From contig VANK01000001.1 of the NCBI GenBank assembly GCA_008682415.1, positions 62,001 through 126,000 on the forward strand: 64,000 nt of DNA, written 5' to 3'. Made by a program: the position numbers and the translations under genes. Under the pieces are notes generated by a model, which worked only from the letters and a program-made list of their open reading frames with translations, did no database searches and had not been told where the DNA came from. This document shows, piece by piece, positions 34,473 to 47,973 of this stretch. The stretch's first letter is position 1. Each line of letters starts with the position of its first letter. The stretch is from Acidobacteria bacterium AB60 (GTDB lineage: Bacteria; Acidobacteriota; Terriglobia; Terriglobales; Acidobacteriaceae).

Positions 34473-35504
34473 TTAAAAGCTGAAGTTCTTCACGTTCGAC
34501 AACCCGCCGAGCAGCAGCAGCAACAGCGCCTTCTGCGCGTGCATGCGATTCTCGGCCTGATCGAAGACGATGGACTGCGGGCCGTCCAGAACCGCGTCGG
34601 TCACTTCCGCATTGCGCCGCGCGGGCAGGCAGTGCATGAAGACCGCGTTCTCCCGCGCCTTGCCCATCAGCGCTTCATTCACCTGGAACGGGCGGAAGAT
34701 GGGCGCGCGCTTGGTCGACTCGTGCTCCATGCCCATGCTCACGCACACGTCTGTATACACCGCGTCGGCGTTCTCGACGGCGACCTGTGGATCCTGCAGC
34801 AGCTTCACCTCGCATCCGTTGGCCTCGGCGATCTCGCGCGCCTTGGTGACGATCTCGATGTCCGGCGAGTAGCCGCGCGGAGTCGCGACGGTCACGTTGG
34901 CTCCGAGCTGCGCGCCGGTCATCATCAGCGAGTGGCATACGTTGTTGCCGTCGCCGACATAGGTGAAGTTCAGACCCGTAACAGAGCCGAAGTGCTCTTC
35001 CAGCGTCATGAAGTCCGCCAGCGCCTGGCAGGGATGTTCGAAGTCCGAGAGCGCATTCACCACCGGCACGCGCGCGCGGGCCGCCATCTCCGTGATGGTG
35101 TCATGCGCGTAGGTGCGCAGCACGATGATGTCGACCCAGCGCTCCACGTTGCGCGCCACGTCGGCAATGGACTCGCGCTCGCCCAGCGGCGAACTGGTGT
35201 GGTCCACAAAGATGGCGTTGCCGCCCAGGGTGCTGAACCCAGCTTCAAAGCTGAGGCGCGTGCGCAGACTGGCCTTCTCAAACATCAGCACCATCTGCTT
35301 GGCATCCAGAGCATTGCGATACGCGCGCGGATCACGCTTGACGTGATGGCCGAGCTTCAGGATGGCGCGCACCTCCGCACTGGAGAGATCGGCGATGGAG
35401 CAAAGGTCTTCCCCGGCCAGCCGCGCTGCGGCATTCAAGATATCGGGATCGTTTTGAACGGGCACGGCGGATTCCCGCTGTTCCACGGTGGTTTTGCTAG
35501 CCAC
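34473..35504 (-). CDS. argF: Ornithine carbamoyltransferase
   Basis: A 343-residue enzyme making citrulline from ornithine and carbamoyl phosphate. The carbamoyl-phosphate loop reads SLRTR (FEKASLRTRLSFE) where many OTCs have STRTR. HPCQALADFMT, the ornithine motif D-x3-SMG (TDVCVSMG) and HCLPARRN follow. The D-x3-SMG loop argues for true OTC and against N-acetylornithine carbamoyltransferase, although RRN and SLRTR also occur in the latter type. The start is GTG 35504, eight bases after an AGGAGG; an open frame to 35708 is the shadow of argD. It overlaps argD by 8 bases. Confidence 0.93.
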   Translation of the reverse strand: MASKTTVEQRESAVPVQNDPDILNAAARLAGEDLCSIADLSSAEVRAILKLGHHVKRDPRAYRNALDAKQMVLMFEKASLRTRLSFEAGFSTLGGNAIFVDHTSSPLGERESIADVARNVERWVDIIVLRTYAHDTITEMAARARVPVVNALSDFEHPCQALADFMTLEEHFGSVTGLNFTYVGDGNNVCHSLMMTGAQLGANVTVATPRGYSPDIEIVTKAREIAEANGCEVKLLQDPQVAVENADAVYTDVCVSMGMEHESTKRAPIFRPFQVNEALMGKARENAVFMHCLPARRNAEVTDAVLDGPQSIVFDQAENRMHAQKALLLLLLGGLSNVKNFSF

Positions 35505-36762
35505 GGCTCTGTCCTCCTGCGGCGGAAGTGTTCTGCGCGCCGCTGAATGCGGCCGCGTGCTGGGTAAAGATCTCGTCCAGCGCCGCCACCGCCGTATCGA
35601 CGTGGGCGCGCTCCAGGGTAAACGGCGGCAGGAAACGCAGCACCGTGTCGCTGGTGCAGTTGATAATGATGTGCCGCTTGAGCATCTCGGCCACCGTGAG
35701 CTTGCCAAGGTCGGCCGAGTCGAGTTCGACCCCGATCATCAGACCCTTGCCGCGCACCTCCACGATCGCTTCGTGCTTCGCGGCCAATCCGCGCAGCTGC
35801 GCCATGAAGTACTCGCCCAGCTCAGCCGCATGCGCAAGCAGCTTCTCCCGCTCAATTGTGTCGATGACCGCAATGGCCACTGCGCATGCCAGCGGGCCGC
35901 CGCCGAACGTGGTGCCGTGCATCCCAGCATGAATGGCGCGCGCCGCTTCTTCCGCGCAGACCACCGCGCCCAGGGGGATGCCTCCGGCCAGTGGTTTCGC
36001 CAGTGTGGTGACGTCCGGCTGAATCCCGTACTGCTGATAAGCGAACCACTTTCCGGTGCGGCCCATTCCCGCCTGAATCTCGTCGATGATCAGAAGCGCG
36101 CCGGTTGACGAGGCCAGTTTACGTGCCTCCGCCAGGAACTCATGGCTGACAGGCCGCACGCCGCCTTCGCCCTGGATCGCTTCCACCAGGATGGCGCAGA
36201 CCTCGTGCGAGAACTTCGCGCGCAGATCGGCAACATCGTTGAAGCGCACGAACTCCACGCCGGGGACCACGGGACCGAACGGCTCGCGGTACTTGGCCTT
36301 GTGCGTGGTCGAGACTGAACCAAAGGTGCGTCCGTGGAAGCTCTGCTCCAGCGCCAGGAACTTCGTGCCGATCTCCCGGCCTTCACTGCGCAACAGCCCC
36401 GCATGCGCGCGCGCCAGCTTCATCGCGCCTTCCCATGCCTCGGTGCCGGTGTTGGCAAAGAAGACGCGGTCGAGGCCGGTGCGCTCCGTCAGGCGCAGCG
36501 CAAGCTCTGCCTGCCCCTCGTGATAGAAGAGGTTCGAGGTGTGGATGAGCGCGCGGCTCTGGGCGGCGATGGCCTGCTCGATTGCCGGGTGGCCGTAGCC
36601 CAGCGCATTCACGCCGATCCCGCTCAACAGATCCAGGTATCGCTCGCCGCCTTCATCCACCAGGTAGACGCCCTCGCCGCGAACAAACAGAATGGGATTG
36701 CGTTCGTAGGTTTGCAGCAGAAGCCGCGATTCGGCGGCGCGAATTTGATCCAGTTTCGACAA
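35497..36762 (-). CDS. argD: Acetylornithine aminotransferase
   Basis: A 421-residue class-III aminotransferase. It transfers the amino group of glutamate to N-acetylglutamate semialdehyde. PLP-site features are ANTGTEAWEGAMKLAR, the LIIDEIQAGMGRTGKW strand with the cofactor Asp, and the Schiff-base lysine in TTLAKPLAGGIPLG. It sits 11 bases after argB and overlaps the argF start, consistent with one transcript. In many bacteria ArgD also serves lysine synthesis as succinyl-DAP aminotransferase. Confidence 0.95.
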   Translation of the reverse strand: MSKLDQIRAAESRLLLQTYERNPILFVRGEGVYLVDEGGERYLDLLSGIGVNALGYGHPAIEQAIAAQSRALIHTSNLFYHEGQAELALRLTERTGLDRVFFANTGTEAWEGAMKLARAHAGLLRSEGREIGTKFLALEQSFHGRTFGSVSTTHKAKYREPFGPVVPGVEFVRFNDVADLRAKFSHEVCAILVEAIQGEGGVRPVSHEFLAEARKLASSTGALLIIDEIQAGMGRTGKWFAYQQYGIQPDVTTLAKPLAGGIPLGAVVCAEEAARAIHAGMHGTTFGGGPLACAVAIAVIDTIEREKLLAHAAELGEYFMAQLRGLAAKHEAIVEVRGKGLMIGVELDSADLGKLTVAEMLKRHIIINCTSDTVLRFLPPFTLERAHVDTAVAALDEIFTQHAAAFSGAQNTSAAGGQSRG

Positions 36763-36773
36763 GGCTCTTCTCC

Positions 36774-37556
36774 TTAGGCCACCATCACTTCAGTTCCATG
36801 AGCTACGCGCGAGGTGCAGAGGTCGGGCAGGGAACCGGCCGCCTCCGCGGGCAGAATGCGCACGCGCTTCACGCCGTTCAGCAGCGCTTCGCGGCAGGCA
36901 CCCAGCTTGGGAAGCATGCCGCCGGTAATAATCGCGGTCTTGGCCATCTCCGCAATCTGATCGATCGAGAGCCAGCGCATCACCTCGCCGTTGCTGCCGC
37001 GCACCCCGGGCACGTCGGTCAAAAACACCAGCGCGTCGGCCCGGCAGGCAATGGCGCAGGCCGCTGCCATCTCATCGGCATTCACGTTGTAGTACTCGCC
37101 GTCGAAGCCCAGCGCCATCGACGAGATTACCGGAACACCGCCGAGCTGCCAGATTGCCTCCAGCCAGCGTGGGTCGCTCGCGGCGATCTCACCCACAAAG
37201 CCCAGGTCCGGTGAGGTCCTTTTCTTGCGCGCGCGAAACACGAGCCCGTCGCCGCCCGACATGCCAATCGCTGGCTGGCCCAGCGCGCCCAGGGCGGCAA
37301 CCAGGCCTTTATTCACTTTGCCGGCCAGCACCATCAGAGCGGTATCGCGCGTCTCCGCATCGGTCACGCGCAGGCCATTCACAAACTCGCTCTGCTTGCC
37401 CAGCGCCTTGAGCGTGCGGGTAAGCTGCACGCCGCCGCCGTGGACAACCGCCACCTGGTTGCCGTCGCGCACCAGCTCCGCAATCGCGCGCATCGAGCCT
37501 TCCAGAAGTGCCGGAGTCTCGAGCCCTGCCCCGCCCAGCTTCACCACGTACTTCAT
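36774..37556 (-). CDS. argB: Acetylglutamate kinase
   Basis: A 260-residue amino-acid kinase that phosphorylates N-acetylglutamate. Motifs are the N-terminal VVKLGGAGL, the VVHGGG nucleotide/substrate loop, and the C-terminal NVNADEMAAACAIACRADAL and TGGMLPKL. The length matches the short, dimeric, arginine-insensitive type (E. coli-like) that lacks the N-terminal helix needed for hexamer formation and arginine feedback; this suggests control falls on ArgA and ArgR. It starts in an ATGA overlap with argC (37553-37556). Confidence 0.95.
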   Translation of the reverse strand: MKYVVKLGGAGLETPALLEGSMRAIAELVRDGNQVAVVHGGGVQLTRTLKALGKQSEFVNGLRVTDAETRDTALMVLAGKVNKGLVAALGALGQPAIGMSGGDGLVFRARKKRTSPDLGFVGEIAASDPRWLEAIWQLGGVPVISSMALGFDGEYYNVNADEMAAACAIACRADALVFLTDVPGVRGSNGEVMRWLSIDQIAEMAKTAIITGGMLPKLGACREALLNGVKRVRILPAEAAGSLPDLCTSRVAHGTEVMVA

Positions 37557-38620
37557 TCCAGGCCCTCCGACTCTTCCCAGCCAAGCATCACGTTTAGATT
37601 CTGCACCGCCTGCGAGGATGCTCCCTTGAGCAGGTTGTCCAGACAGCTCACAATCACTGCGCGCGAGCCATCCGGAGACAATTGAAATCCGATGTCCGCG
37701 TAGTTAGTCCGCACCACGTGCTGAATCTGGGGCAGGCCGTGCTCGTGCAGCCGCACCATAGGGCTCTGTCCCAGGAAAGCGCGATAGGCGTGCAGGACCG
37801 CGGCGCGTTTCTGCGGCGTCCGGAACTTTACATAAATGGTGGAGAGAATGCCGCGCGGAATGGGCAGCAGGTGCGGCGTAAAGATGATGGAGTCCGCGCC
37901 GATACTGATCTGCTCCAGCAACTCGCCGGTATGGCGATGAGTAAAGACTCCGTAGGCTGACAAGTTGTCCGCCGCATACATGAAATGCGTCTTGGGAGTG
38001 GGGGCCTTTCCCGCACCGCTCACACCGCTCTTGGAGTCGGCGATGATTCCATATTCGGTGTCGAGGAGCCCCGCGGCGACCAGCGGCTTGAGCGCCAGGA
38101 TCACCGATGTCGCGTAACAGCCGGGATTGGCCACCAGCTTCGCCCCGGCAATCGCGCGGCGATGCAACTCCGGCATACCATAGACGGCCTGCTGCTGGAT
38201 CTCCTCGGCCTTCGCCGAGCCCTCATCTTCAAAGGCGTACACGGCGCGGTTGGCCGCTTCCTTCAACCGCCACGCGCCGCTCAGGTCGATCACACGGATT
38301 CCGCGCGCCAGCGCCTCCGGCACCCACGAGCGCGATTGTTCGTGAGGCGTTGCCAGGAAAAGAACCTGAACATCGAGGTCCGACAGCAGTTCCCACGAAA
38401 AGGGCTTGAGGCGGAGATCGCCGCTGCCCCGGCTATCGGTCAGTTCGGGGTGAATCTCGCCTAATGGAATTCCTCCGCGCTCCGCATCCCTCTCATCCAC
38501 GCGCCCGGCAAAGACCGGCGGCGTGCCCTTCAGGCGCGGGTGATGCAGCAGAAGCCGCGCCAGCTCCGCCCCGGCATAGCCCGTCACTCCAATTACCGCA
38601 GTCTGGATCGCATCGCTCAT
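37553..38620 (-). CDS. argC: N-acetyl-gamma-glutamyl-phosphate reductase
   Basis: A 355-residue NADP-dependent reductase from ATG 38620. The N-terminal Rossmann motif is AVIGVTGYAGAELARLL. The catalytic cysteine lies in the strongly conserved VANPGCYATSVIL. The start forms an ATGA overlap with argR (38617-38620) and the end an ATGA overlap with argB. An open frame extends to 38731 inside argR and is disregarded. Confidence 0.96.
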   Translation of the reverse strand: MSDAIQTAVIGVTGYAGAELARLLLHHPRLKGTPPVFAGRVDERDAERGGIPLGEIHPELTDSRGSGDLRLKPFSWELLSDLDVQVLFLATPHEQSRSWVPEALARGIRVIDLSGAWRLKEAANRAVYAFEDEGSAKAEEIQQQAVYGMPELHRRAIAGAKLVANPGCYATSVILALKPLVAAGLLDTEYGIIADSKSGVSGAGKAPTPKTHFMYAADNLSAYGVFTHRHTGELLEQISIGADSIIFTPHLLPIPRGILSTIYVKFRTPQKRAAVLHAYRAFLGQSPMVRLHEHGLPQIQHVVRTNYADIGFQLSPDGSRAVIVSCLDNLLKGASSQAVQNLNVMLGWEESEGLE

Positions 38621-39075
38621 GATTCCAAAATAGCCCTCAGCCGCGACTCCACCTCGGTGGCATGACGCGCGTCTTCGCAAATCACCAGAACCGTGTCGTC
38701 GCCGGCGATCGTGCCCACTACCTCCGGCCACTCTTCATAGTCAATGGAAGCAGCCACCGGTTGCGCGCCGCTCATCACCGTGCGCACCACAACCTGGTTC
38801 ATGGCCCGGCGCACCTGCAAACCAAAGCTCTCCAACACTTCTTCTACCGCGGGACGGCCGTTGGCCGCGTGTCCGCCGTTCCCGTTTCCATTCGGCAGCC
38901 TATACCCGTCCGGCCCCTTGGAGATCTGGAGTTCGTGAATATCTCGCGAAAGAGTGGCCTGGGTGACCTCAAATCCGCGGCGGCGCAGCTTGCGGCGCAA
39001 CTCGTCCTGATTGGTGACGGGCGCACTCCCCACCAGCTCTCGTATCGCATTGTGCCGCTGATATTTGATTCCCAA
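38617..39075 (-). CDS. argR: Arginine repressor ArgR
   Basis: ArgR with an N-terminal winged helix (QRHNAIRELVGSAPVTNQDE followed by LRRKLRRRGFEVTQATLSRD) and a C-terminal hexamerisation/arginine domain containing TIAGDDTVLVICED, the GDDT being the arginine-binding loop. A Gly/Asn-rich linker (NGNGNGGHAANG) joins them. The start is uncertain: TTG 39075 fits the family N-terminus and gives 152 residues, but GAAGG touches it directly; an in-frame TTG at 39141 would run through the predicted promoter. It is the first gene of the arg operon and should repress it when arginine is plentiful. Confidence 0.93.
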   Translation of the reverse strand: MGIKYQRHNAIRELVGSAPVTNQDELRRKLRRRGFEVTQATLSRDIHELQISKGPDGYRLPNGNGNGGHAANGRPAVEEVLESFGLQVRRAMNQVVVRTVMSGAQPVAASIDYEEWPEVVGTIAGDDTVLVICEDARHATEVESRLRAILES

Positions 39076-39124
39076 CCTTCTCTGACGCCAAAGTGAAAAG
39101 CGCGGCCCGCATGGAGCGGCCGCA

Positions 39125-39161
39125 CTCGCATAAATATACAACGGAATGTATAACTATGCAA
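39125..39161 (-). promoter_or_regulatory. arg operon promoter covered by two ARG boxes
   Basis: On the minus strand, TTGCAT (39161-39156) and TATATT (39138-39133) are separated by 17 bases and form a -35/-10 pair reading into argR. Two palindromes fit the ArgR consensus TGNAT-N4-ATNCA: 39147-39160 (10 of 10 fixed bases) and 39127-39140 (9 of 10). Their centres are 20 bp apart, two helical turns. They cover both promoter elements, so ArgR binding would block RNA polymerase. Confidence 0.78.
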
Positions 39162-39320
39162 AGAGGATTCTTCCTCGGAAATCCCCCCAAACGCCTTGCC
39201 GTCGCGGACATCCCCGCAAGTTTCCGGGCGGGGATAGGAATTGAGTCTGCGCCCTCGCGCAAACCCTGGGCAGGGCCGTCCGCATCTCGGAATTTACTTG
39301 CAAAGGTCGTATAGTTACTC

Positions 39321-43799
<4,479 letters not shown>

Positions 43800-43822
43800 C
43801 CCGAACGACCGTGGATCGGTGC

Positions 43823-45190
43823 CTACCCGACCTGCAGCTTCTTGCGGCCCTTGCTGTCGTACATATCGGCATCGGCCGCATCCAGCAGGTCCTGCAGCGA
43901 CTGCCGGCGGTGCTCGCCATTGGTCGCGAATCCCACGCTCAGGCTCAGCCGCTTGCCGCCGGCCGCCGCCAGACGCGTCGCTGAGGCCTGGTCCTCCAAA
44001 CGCTGGGCCGCGGTCTCGATGCCGGCCCGGCTGAACTGTCCTGCCACCGCGAACTCATCGCCGCCCAGGCGCGCCACCACATCGCTCTCGCGGAAGCTTG
44101 CCGTCAGCAGTTCGGCGGTCTCTACCAGCAGAGCTGACCCGGCCGCGTGCCCCAGCGAATCGTTGATCTGCTTCAAGCCGTCCACGTCTACAAACAGCAC
44201 GCTGAAGGGCATCTGCGAGCGGCGCGCCAGCCGCAGGGCCTGTTCCGCCAGCAGCCGGAATCCGCGCAGGTTATAGAGTCCCGTCAATTCATCCCGCAGC
44301 GTGAGCCCCTGGATCTCCTCTTCCATCCGCCGGATGTGGCGGGAGATCGCCAGAACAAGCGCAAGCGCCACCACGGCCGTGATGGAACTCAGGATGGCTG
44401 CCTCGGCTCCCTCCTGCACCAGGTGCAGGCGAATCACTCGCGCTCGTGCCGTCTCGCGGAGCAGCGGAAGAATCAGCACAATGGGCGTCAGCATCCTGGC
44501 AATGCGGCTTCCCAAGCCATGATCGACGAAGACATGGAAGGCGCCGTATTGCGCCCTTAAGCTGAAGGCCACCACCAGCAGCAGGGCCAGGATCCACAGC
44601 ACCGCGGCGGGCGCCCGATCGACTGGAGTGGTGCCGAACACGCGTGTGACCGCGAAGTACCACCCGAAGATCAGGGAAAGCACGAGCAGAGCGAGTGCGA
44701 ACACGATGCAATCCGCTGCGTAAGACAGCACTCCCTTGTCGATGCGAATGATGCAAAGCAGCGACGCCAGCAGCACGAACGAAACTCCCGCCACCGGCGG
44801 CATGCCCCCGGCGTGGATTGGCAATTCGTTCGCAGCCGTGAGCGCCACGTGAAAACCCGCTCCGCGAAAGCGCAGAACAAGGTCCACGAAGGCCGGCACC
44901 GCGGCTGAGCATGCCAGAAAACGGCTCGCCAGAATCTGGCCTTTCGTCGGACGCCCAATACAGAACGCCAGGCTTGCGCCGCAACCCACCGCCGCCATCA
45001 AGGGATTCCAGGTGATCCCCACCCATTCCGCGGTCGCCCCGCGCGAAGTAAGGTTCAAAATGGAAGAGAGAAGCGCACCCAGGGCAATCAGGCCGCCCGC
45101 GCACAGGCACACCACCTGCACCGCGACCAGGCGAAAGGGCGCGTGCGGGTGAAATGGACGCAGATCGGTCGCTTGATTGCGGTCGTACAT
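43823..45190 (-). CDS. Membrane-bound GGDEF diguanylate cyclase
   Basis: A 455-residue protein. The N-terminal 300 residues hold about eight membrane segments (for example VCLCAGGLIALGALLSSILN and FALALLVLSLIFGWYFAVT) of an unnamed sensor type. The C-terminal GGDEF domain (about 295-455) reads LTLRDELTGLYNLRGFRLLA and VARLGGDEFAVAG, with the active-site GGDEF intact, so it should make cyclic di-GMP. No EAL domain is present. It is convergent with gltB (23-base gap) and divergent from the acyl-CoA ligase. The signal is unknown. Confidence 0.92.
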   Translation of the reverse strand: MYDRNQATDLRPFHPHAPFRLVAVQVVCLCAGGLIALGALLSSILNLTSRGATAEWVGITWNPLMAAVGCGASLAFCIGRPTKGQILASRFLACSAAVPAFVDLVLRFRGAGFHVALTAANELPIHAGGMPPVAGVSFVLLASLLCIIRIDKGVLSYAADCIVFALALLVLSLIFGWYFAVTRVFGTTPVDRAPAAVLWILALLLVVAFSLRAQYGAFHVFVDHGLGSRIARMLTPIVLILPLLRETARARVIRLHLVQEGAEAAILSSITAVVALALVLAISRHIRRMEEEIQGLTLRDELTGLYNLRGFRLLAEQALRLARRSQMPFSVLFVDVDGLKQINDSLGHAAGSALLVETAELLTASFRESDVVARLGGDEFAVAGQFSRAGIETAAQRLEDQASATRLAAAGGKRLSLSVGFATNGEHRRQSLQDLLDAADADMYDSKGRKKLQVG

Positions 45191-45319
45191 TCCTAAAATA
45201 TCCAGCCTCTGGAAGCTGGGTGCGTGTATGGATGTTTCCTAGAGTGTACCGTTACTTCGCATCGACCGGAAAGAAATCTGCATTGAATTCAGACACTTTC
45301 GGGGGATACGTCGTCTGTG

Positions 45320-45367
45320 TGGCTGTTACACTTCCGAGTGTTACACTACGTGGCACTCGGGTATATC
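45320..45367 (+). promoter_or_regulatory. Candidate operator of the acyl-CoA ligase gene
   Basis: Pentamers ACACT (45328-45332), AGTGT (45337-45341) and ACACT (45343-45347) form two interlocked inverted repeats. A TATATC at 45362-45367 could be a -10, 13 bases before the ATG. No regulator is identifiable nearby. Confidence 0.45.
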
Positions 45368-45380
45368 TGGGTCCAAACGC

Positions 45381-47183
45381 ATGACTTCCACCGCAATCGC
45401 TACCATCAACGACCTGTTTCTCCGGGTGGCGGAGGCCTCCCGGCCCGACGCTGTCCTGTGGCAGGACGGCCTGGGCCGGTGGCAGCCCATCTCCTCCGAT
45501 CAGATCTACCAGCGCGTCCGGGCTGTGGCTCACGCTCTCAACCAGTGGGGGACGCAGAAGGGTGACCGCGTCGCGATCATCGGTGAAAATCGCTGGGAGT
45601 GGGCCGTAAGCGACTTCGCCATCCTCGCGCTCGGCGCCGTGGATGTGCCCATCTACCCCACCCTCACCGCCGAGCAGATCGCGTGTCTCCTGCGCGACGC
45701 CGATTGCCGCACCGCCATCGTCTCCACTCGCCAGCAATACGACAAGATCCTGAGCGTCTTCGACCGCACCTTGCTCGAACGAGTCGTCCTGATGGACAGC
45801 CTCAACCCGCCGGAGGGAGCCATTCCCTTTACGGATCTCATCAAGAAGGCGGACTCCCGCGGCAGCCAGCGCGATCCCGAGTTCGATGGCCTCGTCCGTT
45901 CCGTCCGGCCCGACGACCTGGCCACCATCATCTATACGTCAGGAACCACCGGCGAGCCCAAGGGCGTGATGCTTACCCACGGCAACATCGCCAGCAATCA
46001 GAACTACTGCGCCTCGGAGTACTCCTTCGGCGCCGCCGACGCCTGCATCTCCTTCCTGCCCCTCTCGCATATCACCGCCCGCGCTCTCGACTACGTGATG
46101 TACGCTCGCGGCGCCCAGATCGCCTACTGTCCTCAATTTGAGAAGCTGCCCCTCGCCATGCGCGAGGTCAAGCCCACGGTTTTGGTTGGCGTTCCGCGCG
46201 TCTACGAAAAGATCCGCCAGGAGGTGGAGCGCCGCGCCGCCCAGAGCCCGGTGAAAAAGCGTCTGCTCCGCATGGCTGTCAAGCTGGGCGCCAAATATGC
46301 CGATGTCGTCTACGGCGGCGGCCAGCCGCGCGCGCGCTCCTGGAATCTCGCCAAGAAACTCGTCTTCGCCAAAGTGCACGAGGCTTTCGGCGGCCGCGCC
46401 CGCTTTTTCATCTCCGGAGGCGCGCCCCTCGGTGTCGACACCGCAAAGTGGTTTGCCTCGGTGGGCATCGCCGTGTGGGAGGGCTACGGGCTCACAGAGA
46501 CCTCGCCCGTCATCGCCCTGAACTCGCCCGCCAATCACCGCATGGGCGCGGTTGGCAAGCCTCTCCCCAATCTGGAAATCAGATTCGACGAAGACGGCGA
46601 ACTGCTCGTCCGCGGCCCCTCCATCTTCCCCGGCTATTGGAAGAAGCCGGAGGCGAGCGCCGACTGCTTCGATGGCGAGGGATTCTTCCGTACCGGCGAC
46701 ATCGGCCATCTCGATCAGGAGGGCTTCCTCTACATCACCGACCGCAAGAAGGAACTCCTCAAAACCTCCGGCGGCAAGATGGTCGCACCCCAGCCCATCG
46801 AAAACAGGCTCAAGACCAACCTGCTCGTGGCGCAGGCCGCGCTTGTGGGCGACCGGCACAAGTTCATATCAGCTCTCATCTCGCCCAACTTCCAGGCTCT
46901 TGAAGAGTGGGCACGCCACCACGGTCATCTCACCCCCACGCGCGCTCACCTTGTTCGCCATCCCAAGGTGGTCGCTCTCTATGAGGAGATCGTGCGCGAA
47001 GCCAATCAGGGCCTGGCCAGCTTTGAGACCGTCAAACGATTCCGCATCGTCGCGGATGAGTGGTCCCTCGACTCCGGCGAGCTCACGCCCTCCATGAAGC
47101 TCAAGCGGCGGGTCATTACGGAGCGTTATGCGGAGGTCGTCGCCGCGCTCTACGAGGACGAAGCAACCGCACGCGGCGAGTAG
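45381..47183 (+). CDS. Long-chain fatty-acid--CoA ligase (AMP-binding)
   Basis: A 600-residue adenylate-forming enzyme. The ATP motif is TIIYTSGTTGEPKGVMLTHG; the later core motifs are WEGYGLTETSPVIALN, FFRTGDIGHLDQEGFLYITD and the hinge DRKKELLKTSGGK with the usual lysine. The sequence style (LSHITARALDYVMYARGAQI) is that of FAA1/FadD15-type long-chain acyl-CoA synthetases. It activates fatty acids for degradation or lipid synthesis. The last 68 bases overlap, tail to tail, a membrane-protein gene on the other strand. No Shine-Dalgarno is seen. Confidence 0.92.
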   Translation: MTSTAIATINDLFLRVAEASRPDAVLWQDGLGRWQPISSDQIYQRVRAVAHALNQWGTQKGDRVAIIGENRWEWAVSDFAILALGAVDVPIYPTLTAEQIACLLRDADCRTAIVSTRQQYDKILSVFDRTLLERVVLMDSLNPPEGAIPFTDLIKKADSRGSQRDPEFDGLVRSVRPDDLATIIYTSGTTGEPKGVMLTHGNIASNQNYCASEYSFGAADACISFLPLSHITARALDYVMYARGAQIAYCPQFEKLPLAMREVKPTVLVGVPRVYEKIRQEVERRAAQSPVKKRLLRMAVKLGAKYADVVYGGGQPRARSWNLAKKLVFAKVHEAFGGRARFFISGGAPLGVDTAKWFASVGIAVWEGYGLTETSPVIALNSPANHRMGAVGKPLPNLEIRFDEDGELLVRGPSIFPGYWKKPEASADCFDGEGFFRTGDIGHLDQEGFLYITDRKKELLKTSGGKMVAPQPIENRLKTNLLVAQAALVGDRHKFISALISPNFQALEEWARHHGHLTPTRAHLVRHPKVVALYEEIVREANQGLASFETVKRFRIVADEWSLDSGELTPSMKLKRRVITERYAEVVAALYEDEATARGE

Positions 47184-47790
47184 GGAGAACGCCCTCCGGT
47201 TGCTCCTCCCGGCCCCTGGAGCCGCGTCGCGTCCACATCCGGTGCAGTCCCCGGAAGAACGGCGCGCCCCAAGCCCCGATGCATAACAGGCTGCCGAACA
47301 GGATCACCGCGTCGATACTCAAGCGCCCCTGACGCGACCAGTACGCGTCCGGCTCCAGGTCCAGCCATAGCGCAAATTCGTCCAGCGTCAAAGCGGCGCC
47401 CGCGCCATAGCTTACCGACATCAACCGGCTCAGGAAGATTGACATCGGCGAGTGCGCCCGCCCCAGGTCCAGCAGCCATCCATAGCCCACCAGCAGCAGG
47501 ATCAGAATGCCCCATACCAGGTGATGGATATGGTGCCCGCGCACCATCACCCACCCGAACGGACCGCGATTGTGCACGATCAGGCTCACCAGCAGGCGCA
47601 CCCCTCCGAAGGTCAGAAAGAACGAGACCGAGGCAAGGAACATGCGCCGCCGCGGCCGGTCGGGAATCGTGCTGCGGACCAGAAAACCAAGCCGGGTCAG
47701 GTGCAGGGAAACCAGAAGAACCGCGATGACCGCAGCCGCAAATCCGAGGAGCAAAAGAGTGCCGGTTCCAGGCATAGATGACTCAGCCAT
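47116..47790 (-). CDS. Integral membrane protein of unknown function
   Basis: A 224-residue protein (or 219 from ATG 47775) with about five membrane segments: TLLLLGFAAAVIAVLLVSLH, FLASVSFFLTFGGVRLLVSL, LVWGILILLLVGYGWLLDLG, a weaker one near residue 120, and IDAVILFGSLLCIGAWGAPF. A His-rich motif, RGHHIHHLVWG, lies at the edge of the third segment and could bind metal or heme. The C-terminal 40 residues are Arg-rich and partly overlap the acyl-CoA ligase gene on the other strand, so the true end of the conserved part may be earlier. I do not recognise a named family. Confidence 0.7.
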   Translation of the reverse strand: MAESSMPGTGTLLLLGFAAAVIAVLLVSLHLTRLGFLVRSTIPDRPRRRMFLASVSFFLTFGGVRLLVSLIVHNRGPFGWVMVRGHHIHHLVWGILILLLVGYGWLLDLGRAHSPMSIFLSRLMSVSYGAGAALTLDEFALWLDLEPDAYWSRQGRLSIDAVILFGSLLCIGAWGAPFFRGLHRMWTRRGSRGREEQPEGVLPTRRVRLLRPRRARRRPPHNAP

Positions 47791-47973
47791 TCTAGTCGCC
47801 GTGCGTCCGCCTGATACCGCTTCGCGCTTTCCCGTTAGAAAAGCGGCAGGCCCTCAGCCTTCAACAAACCTCTTGCGGAGTCTGTCTCGTGGCCGCACAA
47901 TGCAAGCGAGCCCAATCTCATTCCCCATCGCCTGCGTACATCCATCGGGCCCATTTCCAACTGAGGTCGATCT

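Noticed and set aside
34473..35504. ArgF considered as N-acetylornithine carbamoyltransferase because of SLRTR and RRN
   Set aside because: The ornithine-binding D-x3-SMG loop is present, and the operon contains the ordinary ArgA-to-ArgH pathway.
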